Shown here: positions 55,246 to 63,314 of the stretch, one piece after another | Numbering within the stretch: position 1 is the first letter of the stretch | How the letters are laid out: every line of letters starts with the position of its first letter | Origin: Hydrogenophilus sp. | GTDB lineage: Bacteria; Pseudomonadota; Gammaproteobacteria; Burkholderiales; Rhodocyclaceae | Assembly: GCA_026416515.1 (NCBI GenBank) | Contig: JAOAEZ010000001.1 | Location: forward strand, 396,430-460,429 | Reading direction: 5' to 3' | DNA: 64,000 nucleotides | Notes under the pieces: model-generated | The model's database searches: none | The model's input: only the letters and a program-made list of their open reading frames with translations | Told to the model about the DNA's origin: nothing | Program-made: the position numbers and the translations under genes

Positions 55246-56337
55246 ATGCACGAGGTAGTGGTCGCGGCTGGGGTGGTTTGGGATAGGGAGAGAAGGGTAT
55301 TGTTGGGGGCACGAGGGGCCGAGGGGCCTTTTGCGGGGTTTTGGGAGTTTCCCGGGGGAAAAGTGGAGGTAGGGGAGTCTCCGCAGGCAGCCGTGGCGCG
55401 GGAGTTGAGGGAGGAGCTGGGAATCGAGGTAACAGAGGGGGCAATCACGCCGTGGGTGGTGCGCACCCATGAATACCCCCACGGTACGGTTCGGTTGTTC
55501 TTTTTTCAGGTGTGGGAGTGGCGGGGGGAGCCTCAGGCACGAGTGCACCGCGCTTTGGCTTGGGTACGACCCGAGGAGGGAGGAGTGGCGCCTTTGCTGC
55601 CGGCTAACGCGCCGGTGTTGGCGGCGCTGACGTGGCCGGAATATATGGTGATTTCCGATGCCGCAGCGGGATTGGAGAGCGGAAGGGAGCAGGGGTGGAG
55701 CGAGGCTTTGGCGCGGTGGGAGAGGCGGGTGGCCTTGGCAGCAGCAGAGGGAAGGGTGGTAGCCCAGGTGCGCGAGCCGCCCGCGCTGGGGGTGAAACGG
55801 CTGAGAGAGTTGGTGCACCACGCACGCGCAGCAGGGGCAGTACGGGTGGTGGTGAACGGAGAGATGCGTTGGGCAACCGAAGCAGGGGCCGATGGGGCCC
55901 ATTGGAGTGCGGCCCGCGCACGAGGGTATTGGGAGAGGAGAGAGAGGGGAGAGGATCCAAGAGAGAGAGGGAGATTGTGGTTGGGGGTTTCAGTCCATCA
56001 CGAGGGAGAACGAGCGGTGGCGTTGGCAGTGGGAGCCGATTATTGGGTGGTAGGGCCAGTCCAGCCGACCTTGAGCCACCCAGGAGCTAACGCTTTGGGG
56101 TGGGAGGGATTCGCAGCGCTGGTCGGTGAGGCGCCTGTACCCGTTTACGCAATCGGCGGTTTGCGCGGAGAGGATTTGTCCCGCGTGCGGGCAGCAGGAG
56201 GACATGGGGTGGCAGCAATCCGCGGGTGGGAGGAGAAAGGAGATTTGACTTTGCGAGGAGAGAGAGCTAAGCGCAGAGGGCAAGACGAAAGGGAAGCGGA
56301 GAGAGATAGGGGAGTTCCCGACCGCAGTCGGCGATGA
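55246..56337 (+). CDS. Nudix hydrolase fused to a thiamine-phosphate-synthase-like domain
   Basis: 363 residues. The N-terminal MutT-type domain has the full Nudix box GGKVEVGESPQAAVARELREELG and probably removes oxidised or non-canonical (d)NTPs. The C-terminal half has a ThiE-like barrel: VAQVREPPALG, GADGAHWSAARA, GVSVHHEGERAVALAVGADYWVVGP, TLSHPGANALGW, and VYAIGGLRGEDLSRVRAAGGHGVAAIRG. Such fusions are known in beta- and gammaproteobacteria. The last 25 residues are Arg/Glu-rich and overlap the end of zapD by 71 bases on the other strand. Confidence 0.9.
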   Translation: MHEVVVAAGVVWDRERRVLLGARGAEGPFAGFWEFPGGKVEVGESPQAAVARELREELGIEVTEGAITPWVVRTHEYPHGTVRLFFFQVWEWRGEPQARVHRALAWVRPEEGGVAPLLPANAPVLAALTWPEYMVISDAAAGLESGREQGWSEALARWERRVALAAAEGRVVAQVREPPALGVKRLRELVHHARAAGAVRVVVNGEMRWATEAGADGAHWSAARARGYWERRERGEDPRERGRLWLGVSVHHEGERAVALAVGADYWVVGPVQPTLSHPGANALGWEGFAALVGEAPVPVYAIGGLRGEDLSRVRAAGGHGVAAIRGWEEKGDLTLRGERAKRRGQDEREAERDRGVPDRSRR

Positions 56338-56980
56338 GGAAGTGGAGGTTGAGCTGGTATTTGTTGGCGGCGATTTTGGGGATAACCGGAGGATAGAGGT
56401 CTAGCCAGACCCGGACGAGACGGGGAAGTTGCCCGCCAAGGGGAAGTTGAAAGATACCGCGCTCGGCAACGGCGTCCTGCAGTTTACCACCCGTCCGCAG
56501 CCGCTCGAGAGCGCGGTCGACGGCGGTGAGGAGGGGTTGAACAGGGGAGAACCATTCCTCTAGATCGCGCCGCCGCTGAGAGGGGGGTTTCTGTAGCCAG
56601 CGGTAGTAGGCGGGAAGGTCAAAGGGAGAGAGACCGCCGGCAAGGTGGGCGCGGGTTTTGATGGTGTGAAGAAAGGGATCGTCATTGAGAGCGTGAACGA
56701 GCCGCCCGCTTTGAGCATGGAGTTGGGCAGCGAGAGTCTCATCGCTTAGCTCCGAGGAGGCGGAGGGTAAGGGCGGAGAGGGAGCAGTGAGAATGGCGAC
56801 GAGGTCGCGTTTGAGGTCGGTGCGGTTGGCGATGGCGATGAGTTCAAAAAAGGTGAGCAACGCTGCGTGGTGATCGTGAGGGGAGTCGCTGCCGAGGTGG
56901 TGACGCCAACGTTGCCCGCTTGCTTCGAGCCGCAGCCAAGTGCGGACCTGCTCGGTAAGGGGGAATTCAAAGAGGATCAT
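56267..56980 (-). CDS. zapD: cell division protein ZapD
   Basis: 237 residues, a cytoplasmic FtsZ-bundling factor (YacF). Seen are the N-terminal MILFEFPLTEQVRTWLRLEA, FFELIAIANRTDLKRDLV, the helical middle, and the conserved C-terminal strand block (PKIAANKYQLNLHFLIADCG). Downstream of coaE with a four-base ATGA overlap, the standard coaE-zapD pairing. Confidence 0.94.
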   Translation of the reverse strand: MILFEFPLTEQVRTWLRLEASGQRWRHHLGSDSPHDHHAALLTFFELIAIANRTDLKRDLVAILTAPSPPLPSASSELSDETLAAQLHAQSGRLVHALNDDPFLHTIKTRAHLAGGLSPFDLPAYYRWLQKPPSQRRRDLEEWFSPVQPLLTAVDRALERLRTGGKLQDAVAERGIFQLPLGGQLPRLVRVWLDLYPPVIPKIAANKYQLNLHFLIADCGRELPYLSPLPFRLALCA

Positions 56981-57609
56981 CGATTTCTCTGCGCGGCTTC
57001 GGTAAGGTAACGGCTATGAAGGAGCGCGACGCGGCGGTGAAGGTCGTCAAGGGTGGTGTGGTTGGGGAGAACGTCGTGGGCGATGGCAAGCCGCTGCGCA
57101 CGGGTGGCTTGGGTGGCGATGATTTGCTGGACCTCTTCGACGGTGAGACCAGAGCGGACTACAACTCGAGCGATTTGAAGAGATTCAGGAAGATCAACGA
57201 CAAGGATTCGGTCGGCAAGGTCAAGACCGATGCCAGTTTCGAGAAGAAGGGGAATGACCATGATGAGATATGGGTACTGCGGCGTGAGCGCAGCGATCTG
57301 ATGCCGCAGTTCAAGGGCGATCTTGGGGTGAAGGATCGCTTCGAGTCGCCGCCGCTCGTCGGGGTTGGCAAAGACCCGCCGGCGGAGCTGCGCCCGGTCA
57401 AGGGTTCCTTCAGGGGTGAGAATGGTGTCGCCAAAAGCAGCAACGATTTCAGAGAGCGCTGGTTTGCCCGGGGTGGTGAGTTGGTGGGCGATGGTGTCAG
57501 CGTCGATGATTCCCGCGCCGAGGGTGGCGAAGTGGGCGGCTGCGGCGGTTTTACCGCTGCCAATGCCGCCGGTGAGGGCGACGAGGTAAGGTTTCGGGGA
57601 GAGGTTCAT
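56977..57609 (-). CDS. coaE: dephospho-CoA kinase
   Basis: Last step of coenzyme A synthesis. P-loop VALTGGIGSGKTAAAAHFA, then GAGIIDADTIAHQLT, LRRRVFANPDERRRLEAILHP, MVIPLLLETGIGLDLADRILVVD and ARVVVRSGLTVEEVQQIIATQ. 210 residues. A type III pantothenate kinase (first CoA step) is encoded three genes upstream on the same strand. Overlaps the SPOR gene stop by four bases and zapD by four. Confidence 0.95.
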   Translation of the reverse strand: MNLSPKPYLVALTGGIGSGKTAAAAHFATLGAGIIDADTIAHQLTTPGKPALSEIVAAFGDTILTPEGTLDRAQLRRRVFANPDERRRLEAILHPKIALELRHQIAALTPQYPYLIMVIPLLLETGIGLDLADRILVVDLPESLQIARVVVRSGLTVEEVQQIIATQATRAQRLAIAHDVLPNHTTLDDLHRRVALLHSRYLTEAAQRNR

Positions 57610-58478
57610 GGGGGTGAGGAGGGACAGGGAAGAATTTGCGCTGTGGCAATTCGAGCGGTGAGACGGGCAAGGAGGCGGTCGAGCTCTTTTTCCGGCCCTT
57701 CGATGGTGACGGTGGTACGAGTGATCGGATTTTTAGGGATGATTTCGAGACCGTTTACTCCTCGGGCTTTTAGGGCTTTGAGGTGGGCTTCCGCGCGTTC
57801 CCGACTGCTGAAGAGACCGAGAGAGATGCGCCATTGGTTGGGACCCGGGTCGCGAAGGATATGCCGGTCACCGATCCCTTGGCGGGCGAGATGGTCGGAA
57901 AGCCGCTTGGCGGCAGTTTCATTGGCTTGCTTAGGGGTGACTACCCACCAGCGCTCGGCTTCCGTTTGGGTGCGAAAGAGGGATTTGAGGGTAGGGAAAG
58001 GGGCAAGGAGTTCGCGCATGAGACGCGGATCGGTGTTGGGGGGAAGTTCAATGCGCCGACAGGCAGCAGGGGAGGAGAGCGCGCTGGAAGAGGAGGGTTC
58101 AGCGGAGGGGGAGATAGGCGAAACGGCGGCAGGAGAGGGGGGGGAGGAGGGGGGGAGGGGAGAGGGTTGAGGGGGAGGCGCAGGGGGGTGACGGGGAGGA
58201 GGGGAAGGGGTAGAAGAGGCGGAGGAAGAAGAGGAAGAGGGGGGAGAGGGAGGTGAAGAGGGGTGAGGGAGCGCAGCAGCAGGAGGGGGGGAAGAAACAG
58301 AGGGGGAAGGGTCAAAAGGGGTAAGGCGAACGGTTGCTTCTAGCCGGGCGATTTGATCTTCGCGCAGCGGTTGGGGGATGCGGTCGGGGCGCGGAGGGTC
58401 AGGGAGGGTGAGAATTCCACTTTGAACTCCAAGGAGAAAGGCATTGGTGACGAGGAGAAGGGCGAGAAGTAGACGCAT
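57606..58478 (-). CDS. SPOR-domain membrane protein with Pro/Ser linker
   Basis: 290 residues. An N-terminal membrane helix (MRLLLALLLVTNAFLLGVQSG) and short conserved segment (IPQPLREDQIARLEATV) are followed by a low-complexity linker of about 80 residues (55-138) made of Pro, Ser and Ala. A C-terminal SPOR domain follows (RWWVVTPKQANETAAKRL; QWRISLGLFSSRERAEAHLKAL), which binds denuded peptidoglycan at division septa. This domain type next to coaX is common in betaproteobacteria. The linker DNA is almost pure purine on the + strand. Confidence 0.85.
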   Translation of the reverse strand: MRLLLALLLVTNAFLLGVQSGILTLPDPPRPDRIPQPLREDQIARLEATVRLTPFDPSPSVSSPPPAAALPHPSSPPSPPSSSSSSASSTPSPPPRHPPAPPPQPSPLPPSSPPSPAAVSPISPSAEPSSSSALSSPAACRRIELPPNTDPRLMRELLAPFPTLKSLFRTQTEAERWWVVTPKQANETAAKRLSDHLARQGIGDRHILRDPGPNQWRISLGLFSSRERAEAHLKALKARGVNGLEIIPKNPITRTTVTIEGPEKELDRLLARLTARIATAQILPCPSSPP

Positions 58479-58487
58479 GACACCGAG

Positions 58488-59852
58488 TTAAAAGGCGATT
58501 TTGGGCAGACGATCGAGGGAGGCGCGAATCGCTTCAGCAGGGTAGTCGTAGTCTTGAAGTTGCCCTTGAAGGTATTGCTCGTAGGCGGCGAGGTCGAAGT
58601 GACCGTGACCAGTAAGGTTGATGAGGATGACCTTCGGTTCTCGCCGTTCTGTGCAACGTTGCGCTTCTTCAATCGCGACGCGGATCGCATGGCACGATTC
58701 GGGAGCGGGAAGAATCCCTTCGGTGCGCGCAAAGAGGATCCCCGCTTCAAAGGTGGCGCGTTGGGGAACCGCGACCGCTTCGAGGTGCCGCTCGTGGTAG
58801 AGTTGAGAGACCAGCGGTGAGTCACCGTGATAGCGCAGACCGCCGGCGTGGATTCCGGGAGGCATGAAGTCGTGGCCAAGGGTGTACATGAGCATCAGCG
58901 GAGTATAGCCAGAGGCGTCTCCATAGTCGTAAGTGTAAATTCCCCTTGTGAGCGTGGGACAGGAGGTGGGTTCTACCGCGATACAGCGAAGATTTTGCGC
59001 GCGCCGATCCCCAGCGAATTTGTCGGCGAGAAAGGGGAAGGCAATCCCGCCGAAGCTGGAGCCGCCGCCGCAGGGACCGATGATCAGGTCGGGATAGAGA
59101 CCCAGTTGTTCGAATTGCTTTTTGGCTTCAAGACCGATGACCGTTTGGTGAAGGAGCACATGGTTGAGGACCGAGCCGAGGGTGTAGTTGGTGTCGCGGC
59201 GGTGCACCGCCTCTTCGACCGCTTCAGAGATGGCAATTCCAAGCGAGCCGGGGTTGTCTGGATCGTTCGCAAGAACGGCGCGCCCTGCCGCGGTGTGCGG
59301 CGAGGGGCTGGGGAAGACTTCAGCACCCCAGGTTTGCATGAGGACGCGGCGATAGGGTTTTTGTTCGTAGCTGATTTTGACCATGTAGATCCGAACGTCA
59401 AGACCAAATTTTTGCCCGGCAAAGGCGAGTGAGGAGCCCCATTGGCCCGCTCCCGTTTCAGTGGTGAGACGACGAATTCCGACAAGATGGTTGTAGTAGG
59501 CTTGGGCAACTGCAGAGTTGGGTTTGTGAGAGCCAGAAGGGGAGAGCCCTTCATATTTGTAAAAGATTTGAGCGGGGGTGCCGAGATAGGTTTCTAAATT
59601 CTGGGCGCGAACGAGAGGGGTAGGACGCCAAAGACGGTAGATTTCCCGAATAGGTTCGGGGATGGGGATCCAGCGTTCCCGGCTGGTTTCCTGCTCCAGA
59701 AGGGGTTCGGGGAAGATCGCCGCCATTTGAGCGGGGGAAACAGGAGTTCCGTCAGGAGCGCGGGGAGGAGCAGGCGGCTGTGGGAGGTCGGCAACGATGT
59801 TGTACCAGTGGGTGGGAATCTGGTCGTCGGAGAGGAGAAGACGAACGGTCAT
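58488..59852 (-). CDS. trpB2: TrpB2-type PLP enzyme (tryptophan synthase beta-like)
   Basis: 454 residues. TrpB-like enzymes of the second group often act without TrpA and join indole with serine or phosphoserine. It shows [27 protein letters not shown] (PLP lysine in SHKPN), [15 protein letters not shown], the phosphate loop [30 protein letters not shown], and the C-terminal [13 protein letters not shown]. No trpA or other trp gene is near. It sits inside a coaX-SPOR-coaE-zapD run, an unusual address. Confidence 0.92.
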   Translation of the reverse strand: MTVRLLLSDDQIPTHWYNIVADLPQPPAPPRAPDGTPVSPAQMAAIFPEPLLEQETSRERWIPIPEPIREIYRLWRPTPLVRAQNLETYLGTPAQIFYKYEGLSPSGSHKPNSAVAQAYYNHLVGIRRLTTETGAGQWGSSLAFAGQKFGLDVRIYMVKISYEQKPYRRVLMQTWGAEVFPSPSPHTAAGRAVLANDPDNPGSLGIAISEAVEEAVHRRDTNYTLGSVLNHVLLHQTVIGLEAKKQFEQLGLYPDLIIGPCGGGSSFGGIAFPFLADKFAGDRRAQNLRCIAVEPTSCPTLTRGIYTYDYGDASGYTPLMLMYTLGHDFMPPGIHAGGLRYHGDSPLVSQLYHERHLEAVAVPQRATFEAGILFARTEGILPAPESCHAIRVAIEEAQRCTERREPKVILINLTGHGHFDLAAYEQYLQGQLQDYDYPAEAIRASLDRLPKIAF

Positions 59853-59867
59853 GGTCGCGTCCTTTTA

Positions 59868-60635
59868 TTATGAAGAGAGATCATGGATAAGGTAAAGAAG
59901 CCCCTGAAAGATGAGGTGAGGGGAGTGCTGTACCGGTAGGGATGAGAGATGAGGAAGGAGATAGGGAGCGGCACCGCCTGCTAGGAGGAGAATGGGAGGG
60001 GCGGGACTCGTGTGCTCTCGAAAACGATAGATCGCACCGGTTTGGGCGAGGATAACCCCAGCAGCAATCGCAGAGAGGGTGTCGGTGGCGATGAGGGAGG
60101 AGGGAAGATGAGGCGAGGAGAGAAAGGGACGAAGGTTGGGGGCGGCAGCAACTAACGCATTTCCCATCGCGTCGATCCCGGGGAGGATCGCGCCGCCTCG
60201 ATGACGCCCGCTCGCATCTACCCAGTCGAGAGTGGTGGCGGTGCCCGCAAGGACGACGATGAGATCGCGCTGCTGTTGGCGCCAGGCAGCGATGATGGCG
60301 GCCCACCGATCGGCGCCTAGGTGGCGCGGGTTTGGATAGCCGCAAGTGACGCCACAGGCTTCCGGCTGAGGGAAGAACCAGGTGACGGGAGCGGGAAGGG
60401 CCGCTTCGACCGCACTGCGGATCTCGGGAGGAACAACGCTGACGCCAAAGGCCCGAAAGGGCCAGTGAGGACGCACCGTCTGAGCGAATTGTTGGAGCGA
60501 GGTTGAGTCGTAGGCGAATGCAGCCGGGGCTACGACCCAAGGACCGAGGGGATCTTCCTTTGAAACGACCGCCCATTTGCCCCGCTGGTTGCCAAGGTCT
60601 AGGAGGAGCCACCGGTTTTCTTTCCCCCACTGCAT
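59868..60635 (-). CDS. coaX: type III pantothenate kinase
   Basis: ASKHA-fold kinase that phosphorylates pantothenate, insensitive to CoA feedback. The phosphate-1 motif is LLLDLGNQRGKWAVV, then PEACGVTCGYPNPRHLGADRWAAIIAAW, AGTATTLDWVDASG and GGAILPGIDAM. 255 residues. First gene of the coaX-trpB2-SPOR-coaE-zapD run. ATG 60635 opens MQWGKENRWLLLDLGN; the THX gene lies just upstream on the same strand. Confidence 0.94.
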   Translation of the reverse strand: MQWGKENRWLLLDLGNQRGKWAVVSKEDPLGPWVVAPAAFAYDSTSLQQFAQTVRPHWPFRAFGVSVVPPEIRSAVEAALPAPVTWFFPQPEACGVTCGYPNPRHLGADRWAAIIAAWRQQQRDLIVVLAGTATTLDWVDASGRHRGGAILPGIDAMGNALVAAAPNLRPFLSSPHLPSSLIATDTLSAIAAGVILAQTGAIYRFREHTSPAPPILLLAGGAAPYLLPHLSSLPVQHSPHLIFQGLLYLIHDLSS

Positions 60636-60692
60636 GGCTCGGTTTTCGGATAGGGATACGGGGCACTGGGTTTGAGAGGCAGACCGCTAGAA

Positions 60693-60833
60693 TCAGCGAG
60701 CGTTGTTGGGGTTGCCGTCGCTTTTCGGCGGCGCGAGGTGAGGAACCGGACGATTGGTGCGGTGCGAGCGGCTGTTTCCGTAGGTGCCCCGGTAAAGTTT
60801 TCCCCGCCGGGTGCGGCGATCGCCTTTGCCCAT
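60693..60833 (-). CDS. thx: 30S ribosomal protein THX
   Basis: 46-residue, strongly basic protein beginning MGKGDRRTRRGKLYRGTYGN, the unmistakable start of bacterial THX, which lies in the head of the 30S subunit (first seen in Thermus). The start is ATG 60833 with AGGAGA seven bases upstream. The C terminus (NRPVPHLAPPKSDGNPNNAR) extends past the roughly 26-residue Thermus form, as is usual in betaproteobacteria. It has its own likely promoter. Confidence 0.9.
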   Translation of the reverse strand: MGKGDRRTRRGKLYRGTYGNSRSHRTNRPVPHLAPPKSDGNPNNAR

Positions 60834-60867
60834 AAGGTATCTCCTATAGCGGTTGGATAAAAGAGAG

Positions 60868-60876
60868 AGTATAGCA
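60868..60876 (-). promoter_or_regulatory. extended -10 promoter of thx
   Basis: On the minus strand this reads TGC-TATACT, an extended -10 element. Transcription would start near 60862, leaving a leader of about 28 bases that includes the AGGAGA ribosome site. Confidence 0.5.
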
Positions 60877-60910
60877 AAATCGGTAGAGGGTGGGTGAGAG
60901 GTGTATAAGA

Positions 60911-60980
60911 TTGGTGCAAAGGAGGGGAGATCTGCACCAAACGGGTGCGCTGGCGCCGGGGTGGGGAGTTGGTTTTTTTT
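60911..60980. other. inverted repeat with overlapping alternative stem and T8 run
   Basis: TTGGTGCA (60911-60918) and TGCACCAA (60933-60940) form a perfect eight-base inverted repeat whose 14-base loop contains AAGGAGG. On the + strand, CCAAAC (60937-60942) can instead pair with GTTGG (60968-60972), which is followed directly by eight Ts. GGTGC/GCGCC (60944-60957) makes an inner stem. This may be an attenuator or small RNA on the + strand, or an operator upstream of thx. The rest of the 60834-61052 gap holds no gene. Confidence 0.4.
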
Positions 60981-61052
60981 GAAAGAGCAGTGAACAGAGC
61001 GACGAGAAGAGGAGGTAGGAGCGACGCTGGGAGTGGAAATGAATGGCATACT

Positions 61053-61817
61053 TTATGCGGGAAGTTGAGTAAGAGGAAAGGCCTCCTCGAGGGGGAGAGG
61101 AACAGGGGGAAGGGCCGCGAAGGCTTCTTGGATGCGGGCGCTCCAGGCGGTGCGCAGGGCTTGCCAGTAGGGGTGATCCTCTTCAAAACGTAACGGTGGA
61201 GGGAAATGGAGTTGGTCGCGCCGATAGCAGAGAAGGTCGAGAGGCATTCCTACCGTGAGGTTGGATTTGAGGGTGGAGTCCATCGAGATGAGCGCACATT
61301 TCGCGGCGTCAAGGAGCGGCGTCGTAAAGCGAAAGATGCGGTCGAGGATCGGCTTCCCATATTTCGATTCGCCGATTTGAAAGTAGGGAGTGTCGGGAGT
61401 GGCTTCGACAAAGTTCCCCGCTGCATAGACGAGAAAGAGACGGGGAGGTTCGTTTTGAATTTGCCCACCGATGATGAGGGTGACATTGAAGTCAACTCCA
61501 AATTGCCGAAGAACTTCGCCGTCGCGCCGCCAAACCTCCCGCACACAGTCGCCGACGTGCTGGGCAGCAGAAAAGAGCGTGGAGACCGAGGCAAGGCTGG
61601 GGTCGTGACGAGAGCGAAAACGTTCGGTGAGGAGAGCAATGATCGATTGAGTGACGCCGAGATTGCCAGCCGTCATCACCGCAATCGCCCGTTCGCCTGG
61701 GATCTGAAAGGGAAAAATTTTTTGAAAGGTGTTGATTTGGTCTACCCCAGCGTTAGTGCGGGTGTCGGCGAGAAAAACGAGCCCTTCTTCGGTAAGCATG
61801 CCAACGCAGTAGGTCAT
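61053..61817 (-). CDS. anbu: Anbu proteasome-like peptidase
   Basis: 254-residue N-terminal-nucleophile hydrolase of the proteasome-beta/HslV superfamily. After removal of Met1 the sequence begins TYCVGMLTEEGLVFLADTRTNAG: Thr2 would be the nucleophile, Asp18 and Lys33 the other catalytic residues. Further family blocks are VMTAGNLGVTQSIIALL, LIIGGQIQNEPPRLFLVYAAGNFVEA, SKYGKPILDR and ISMDSTLKSNLTVGMPLDLLCY. ATG 61817 has AAAAGGAC upstream; the longer frame overlaps the next gene. Head-to-head with the ATP-grasp gene, with 30 bases between starts. Its substrate is unknown. Confidence 0.92.
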   Translation of the reverse strand: MTYCVGMLTEEGLVFLADTRTNAGVDQINTFQKIFPFQIPGERAIAVMTAGNLGVTQSIIALLTERFRSRHDPSLASVSTLFSAAQHVGDCVREVWRRDGEVLRQFGVDFNVTLIIGGQIQNEPPRLFLVYAAGNFVEATPDTPYFQIGESKYGKPILDRIFRFTTPLLDAAKCALISMDSTLKSNLTVGMPLDLLCYRRDQLHFPPPLRFEEDHPYWQALRTAWSARIQEAFAALPPVPLPLEEAFPLTQLPA

Positions 61818-61847
61818 GAACTGTCCTTTTGGGAGTGAGGGTGAGCG

Positions 61848-63302
61848 ATGGAGTACGAAAGCCTTTGGTATGACTATTCTACAACGGTTGGTTACGATGA
61901 GATGGTGGACCCAACCGCAGGGTTCCGCCCCCACGCCGAGCGAATTTTAGGGCGGCTTTCGTCGTGGTCCCCCCAACGTTGGGAAACCGCAGTGGCAACG
62001 CTGCGCTCTGAGATCATCGCGACGGGGGTAACGTTCACGGTTTACGGGGAGGGAGAGAGCCTCGACCGCGCTTGGCCCCTCGATTTGACCCCGCGGACGA
62101 TGGCGCTCTCCGAGTGGGAGCGAATCGAGCGAGGGCTGAAACAGCGCTTGATGGCTTTGAACTTGCTGTTGAACGATTTGTACCACGAGCAGCGAATCGT
62201 GCGCGCTGGCGCAATTCCGGGGGAGTTGATCGCTACTTCCCGCCATTTTTTGAAAGCGTGCGTCGGAGCAAAACCGCCGCGAGGGGTTTGGGCTCATGTG
62301 CTGGGGGCCGATTTGGTCCGCGATCGCGATGGGACGATTTATGTGCTTGAGGATAATCTCCGGGTACCGTCGGGCGTTTCTTATATGTTGGAGAACCGCC
62401 AGTTGATGAAGCGCCTTTTCCCCGATCTTTTCGCGGCAGGAGAGATTTTGCCCAACGACGATTACCCCCAGCGCCTTTTCGCGACATTGGCCGCCTTGGC
62501 TCCCCATACAGCAGGAGAACGACCGGTGGTGGCAGTGCTGACGCCAGGAGTTTATAACTCGGCCTATTTCGAACATGCTTATTTGGCTCAGCAGATGGGG
62601 GCTTTTTTGGTGGAGGGCCGCGATTGCTTTGTGGGGGAGGATGACGGGGTCTATATGAAAACGGTGGCAGGGCCGCGCCGAATCGATGTGTTGTATCGCC
62701 GCGTCGACGATGTTTTTCTCGATCCCGAGGTGTTTCGCGCCGATTCGTTGCTGGGCATTCGGGGGTTGATCCGCGCATGGCGCCGCGGTAAGGTGGCGAT
62801 CGCTAATGCGCCAGGGACCGGCGTTGTGGACGATAAGGTGGTGTACGCCTTTGTGCCGCAGGCGATCCGCTACTACTTGGGGGAGGAACCTATCTTACCG
62901 AACGTGCCGAGTTGGCTTTGCTTCTACCCCGACCAGCGCAATTATGTGTTGGCGCATCTGCCCGAGTTGGTGGTTAAACCGGCCAACGAGTCAGGGGGAA
63001 AAGGAATGGTGATCGGCCCGCGGGCAAGCCGCGCCGAGTTGGCCGAGGTGGCCGCTCGCATCGAGGCCGATCCACGCAGTTATATGGCTCAGCCGACGTT
63101 GGCGTTGTCTACAGCACCGGTGTACGAGGAGGGGCGCTTTGTTCCTCGCCACGTCGATCTACGCCCCTTCGTGTTACAGGGAGAGGATCTCTACGTGACG
63201 CCAGGGGGATTGACGCGCGTGGCTTTGGCCGCAGGGTCGTTGGTGGTCAATTCGTCCCAAGGGGGCGGTTCAAAAGATACATGGGTGGTGGTCGATCGTT
63301 GA
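61848..63302 (+). CDS. circularly permuted type 2 ATP-grasp protein
   Basis: 484 residues, COG2308-type. Seen are YDEMVDPTAGFRPHAERILGRL, the nucleotide-binding DLVRDRDGTIYVLEDNLRVPSGVSYMLENR, VLTPGVYNSAYFEHAYLAQQMG, VDVLYRRVDDVFLDPEVFR-type RIDVLYRRVDD, PGTGVVDDKVVYAFVP, VVKPANESGGKGMVIGP and SQGGGSKDTWV at the C terminus. ATP-grasp ligases join carboxylates to amines; this group is linked genetically with Anbu and alpha-E proteins and is thought to make a peptide or tag. The alpha-E gene follows 12 bases later. Confidence 0.93.
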   Translation: MEYESLWYDYSTTVGYDEMVDPTAGFRPHAERILGRLSSWSPQRWETAVATLRSEIIATGVTFTVYGEGESLDRAWPLDLTPRTMALSEWERIERGLKQRLMALNLLLNDLYHEQRIVRAGAIPGELIATSRHFLKACVGAKPPRGVWAHVLGADLVRDRDGTIYVLEDNLRVPSGVSYMLENRQLMKRLFPDLFAAGEILPNDDYPQRLFATLAALAPHTAGERPVVAVLTPGVYNSAYFEHAYLAQQMGAFLVEGRDCFVGEDDGVYMKTVAGPRRIDVLYRRVDDVFLDPEVFRADSLLGIRGLIRAWRRGKVAIANAPGTGVVDDKVVYAFVPQAIRYYLGEEPILPNVPSWLCFYPDQRNYVLAHLPELVVKPANESGGKGMVIGPRASRAELAEVAARIEADPRSYMAQPTLALSTAPVYEEGRFVPRHVDLRPFVLQGEDLYVTPGGLTRVALAAGSLVVNSSQGGGSKDTWVVVDR

Positions 63303-63314
63303 GGGAGAACGGTG

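Noticed and set aside
57016..58170. 384-codon + strand frame
   Set aside because: Opposite coaE and the SPOR gene, both with clear motifs; composition Gly/Glu/Arg-rich.
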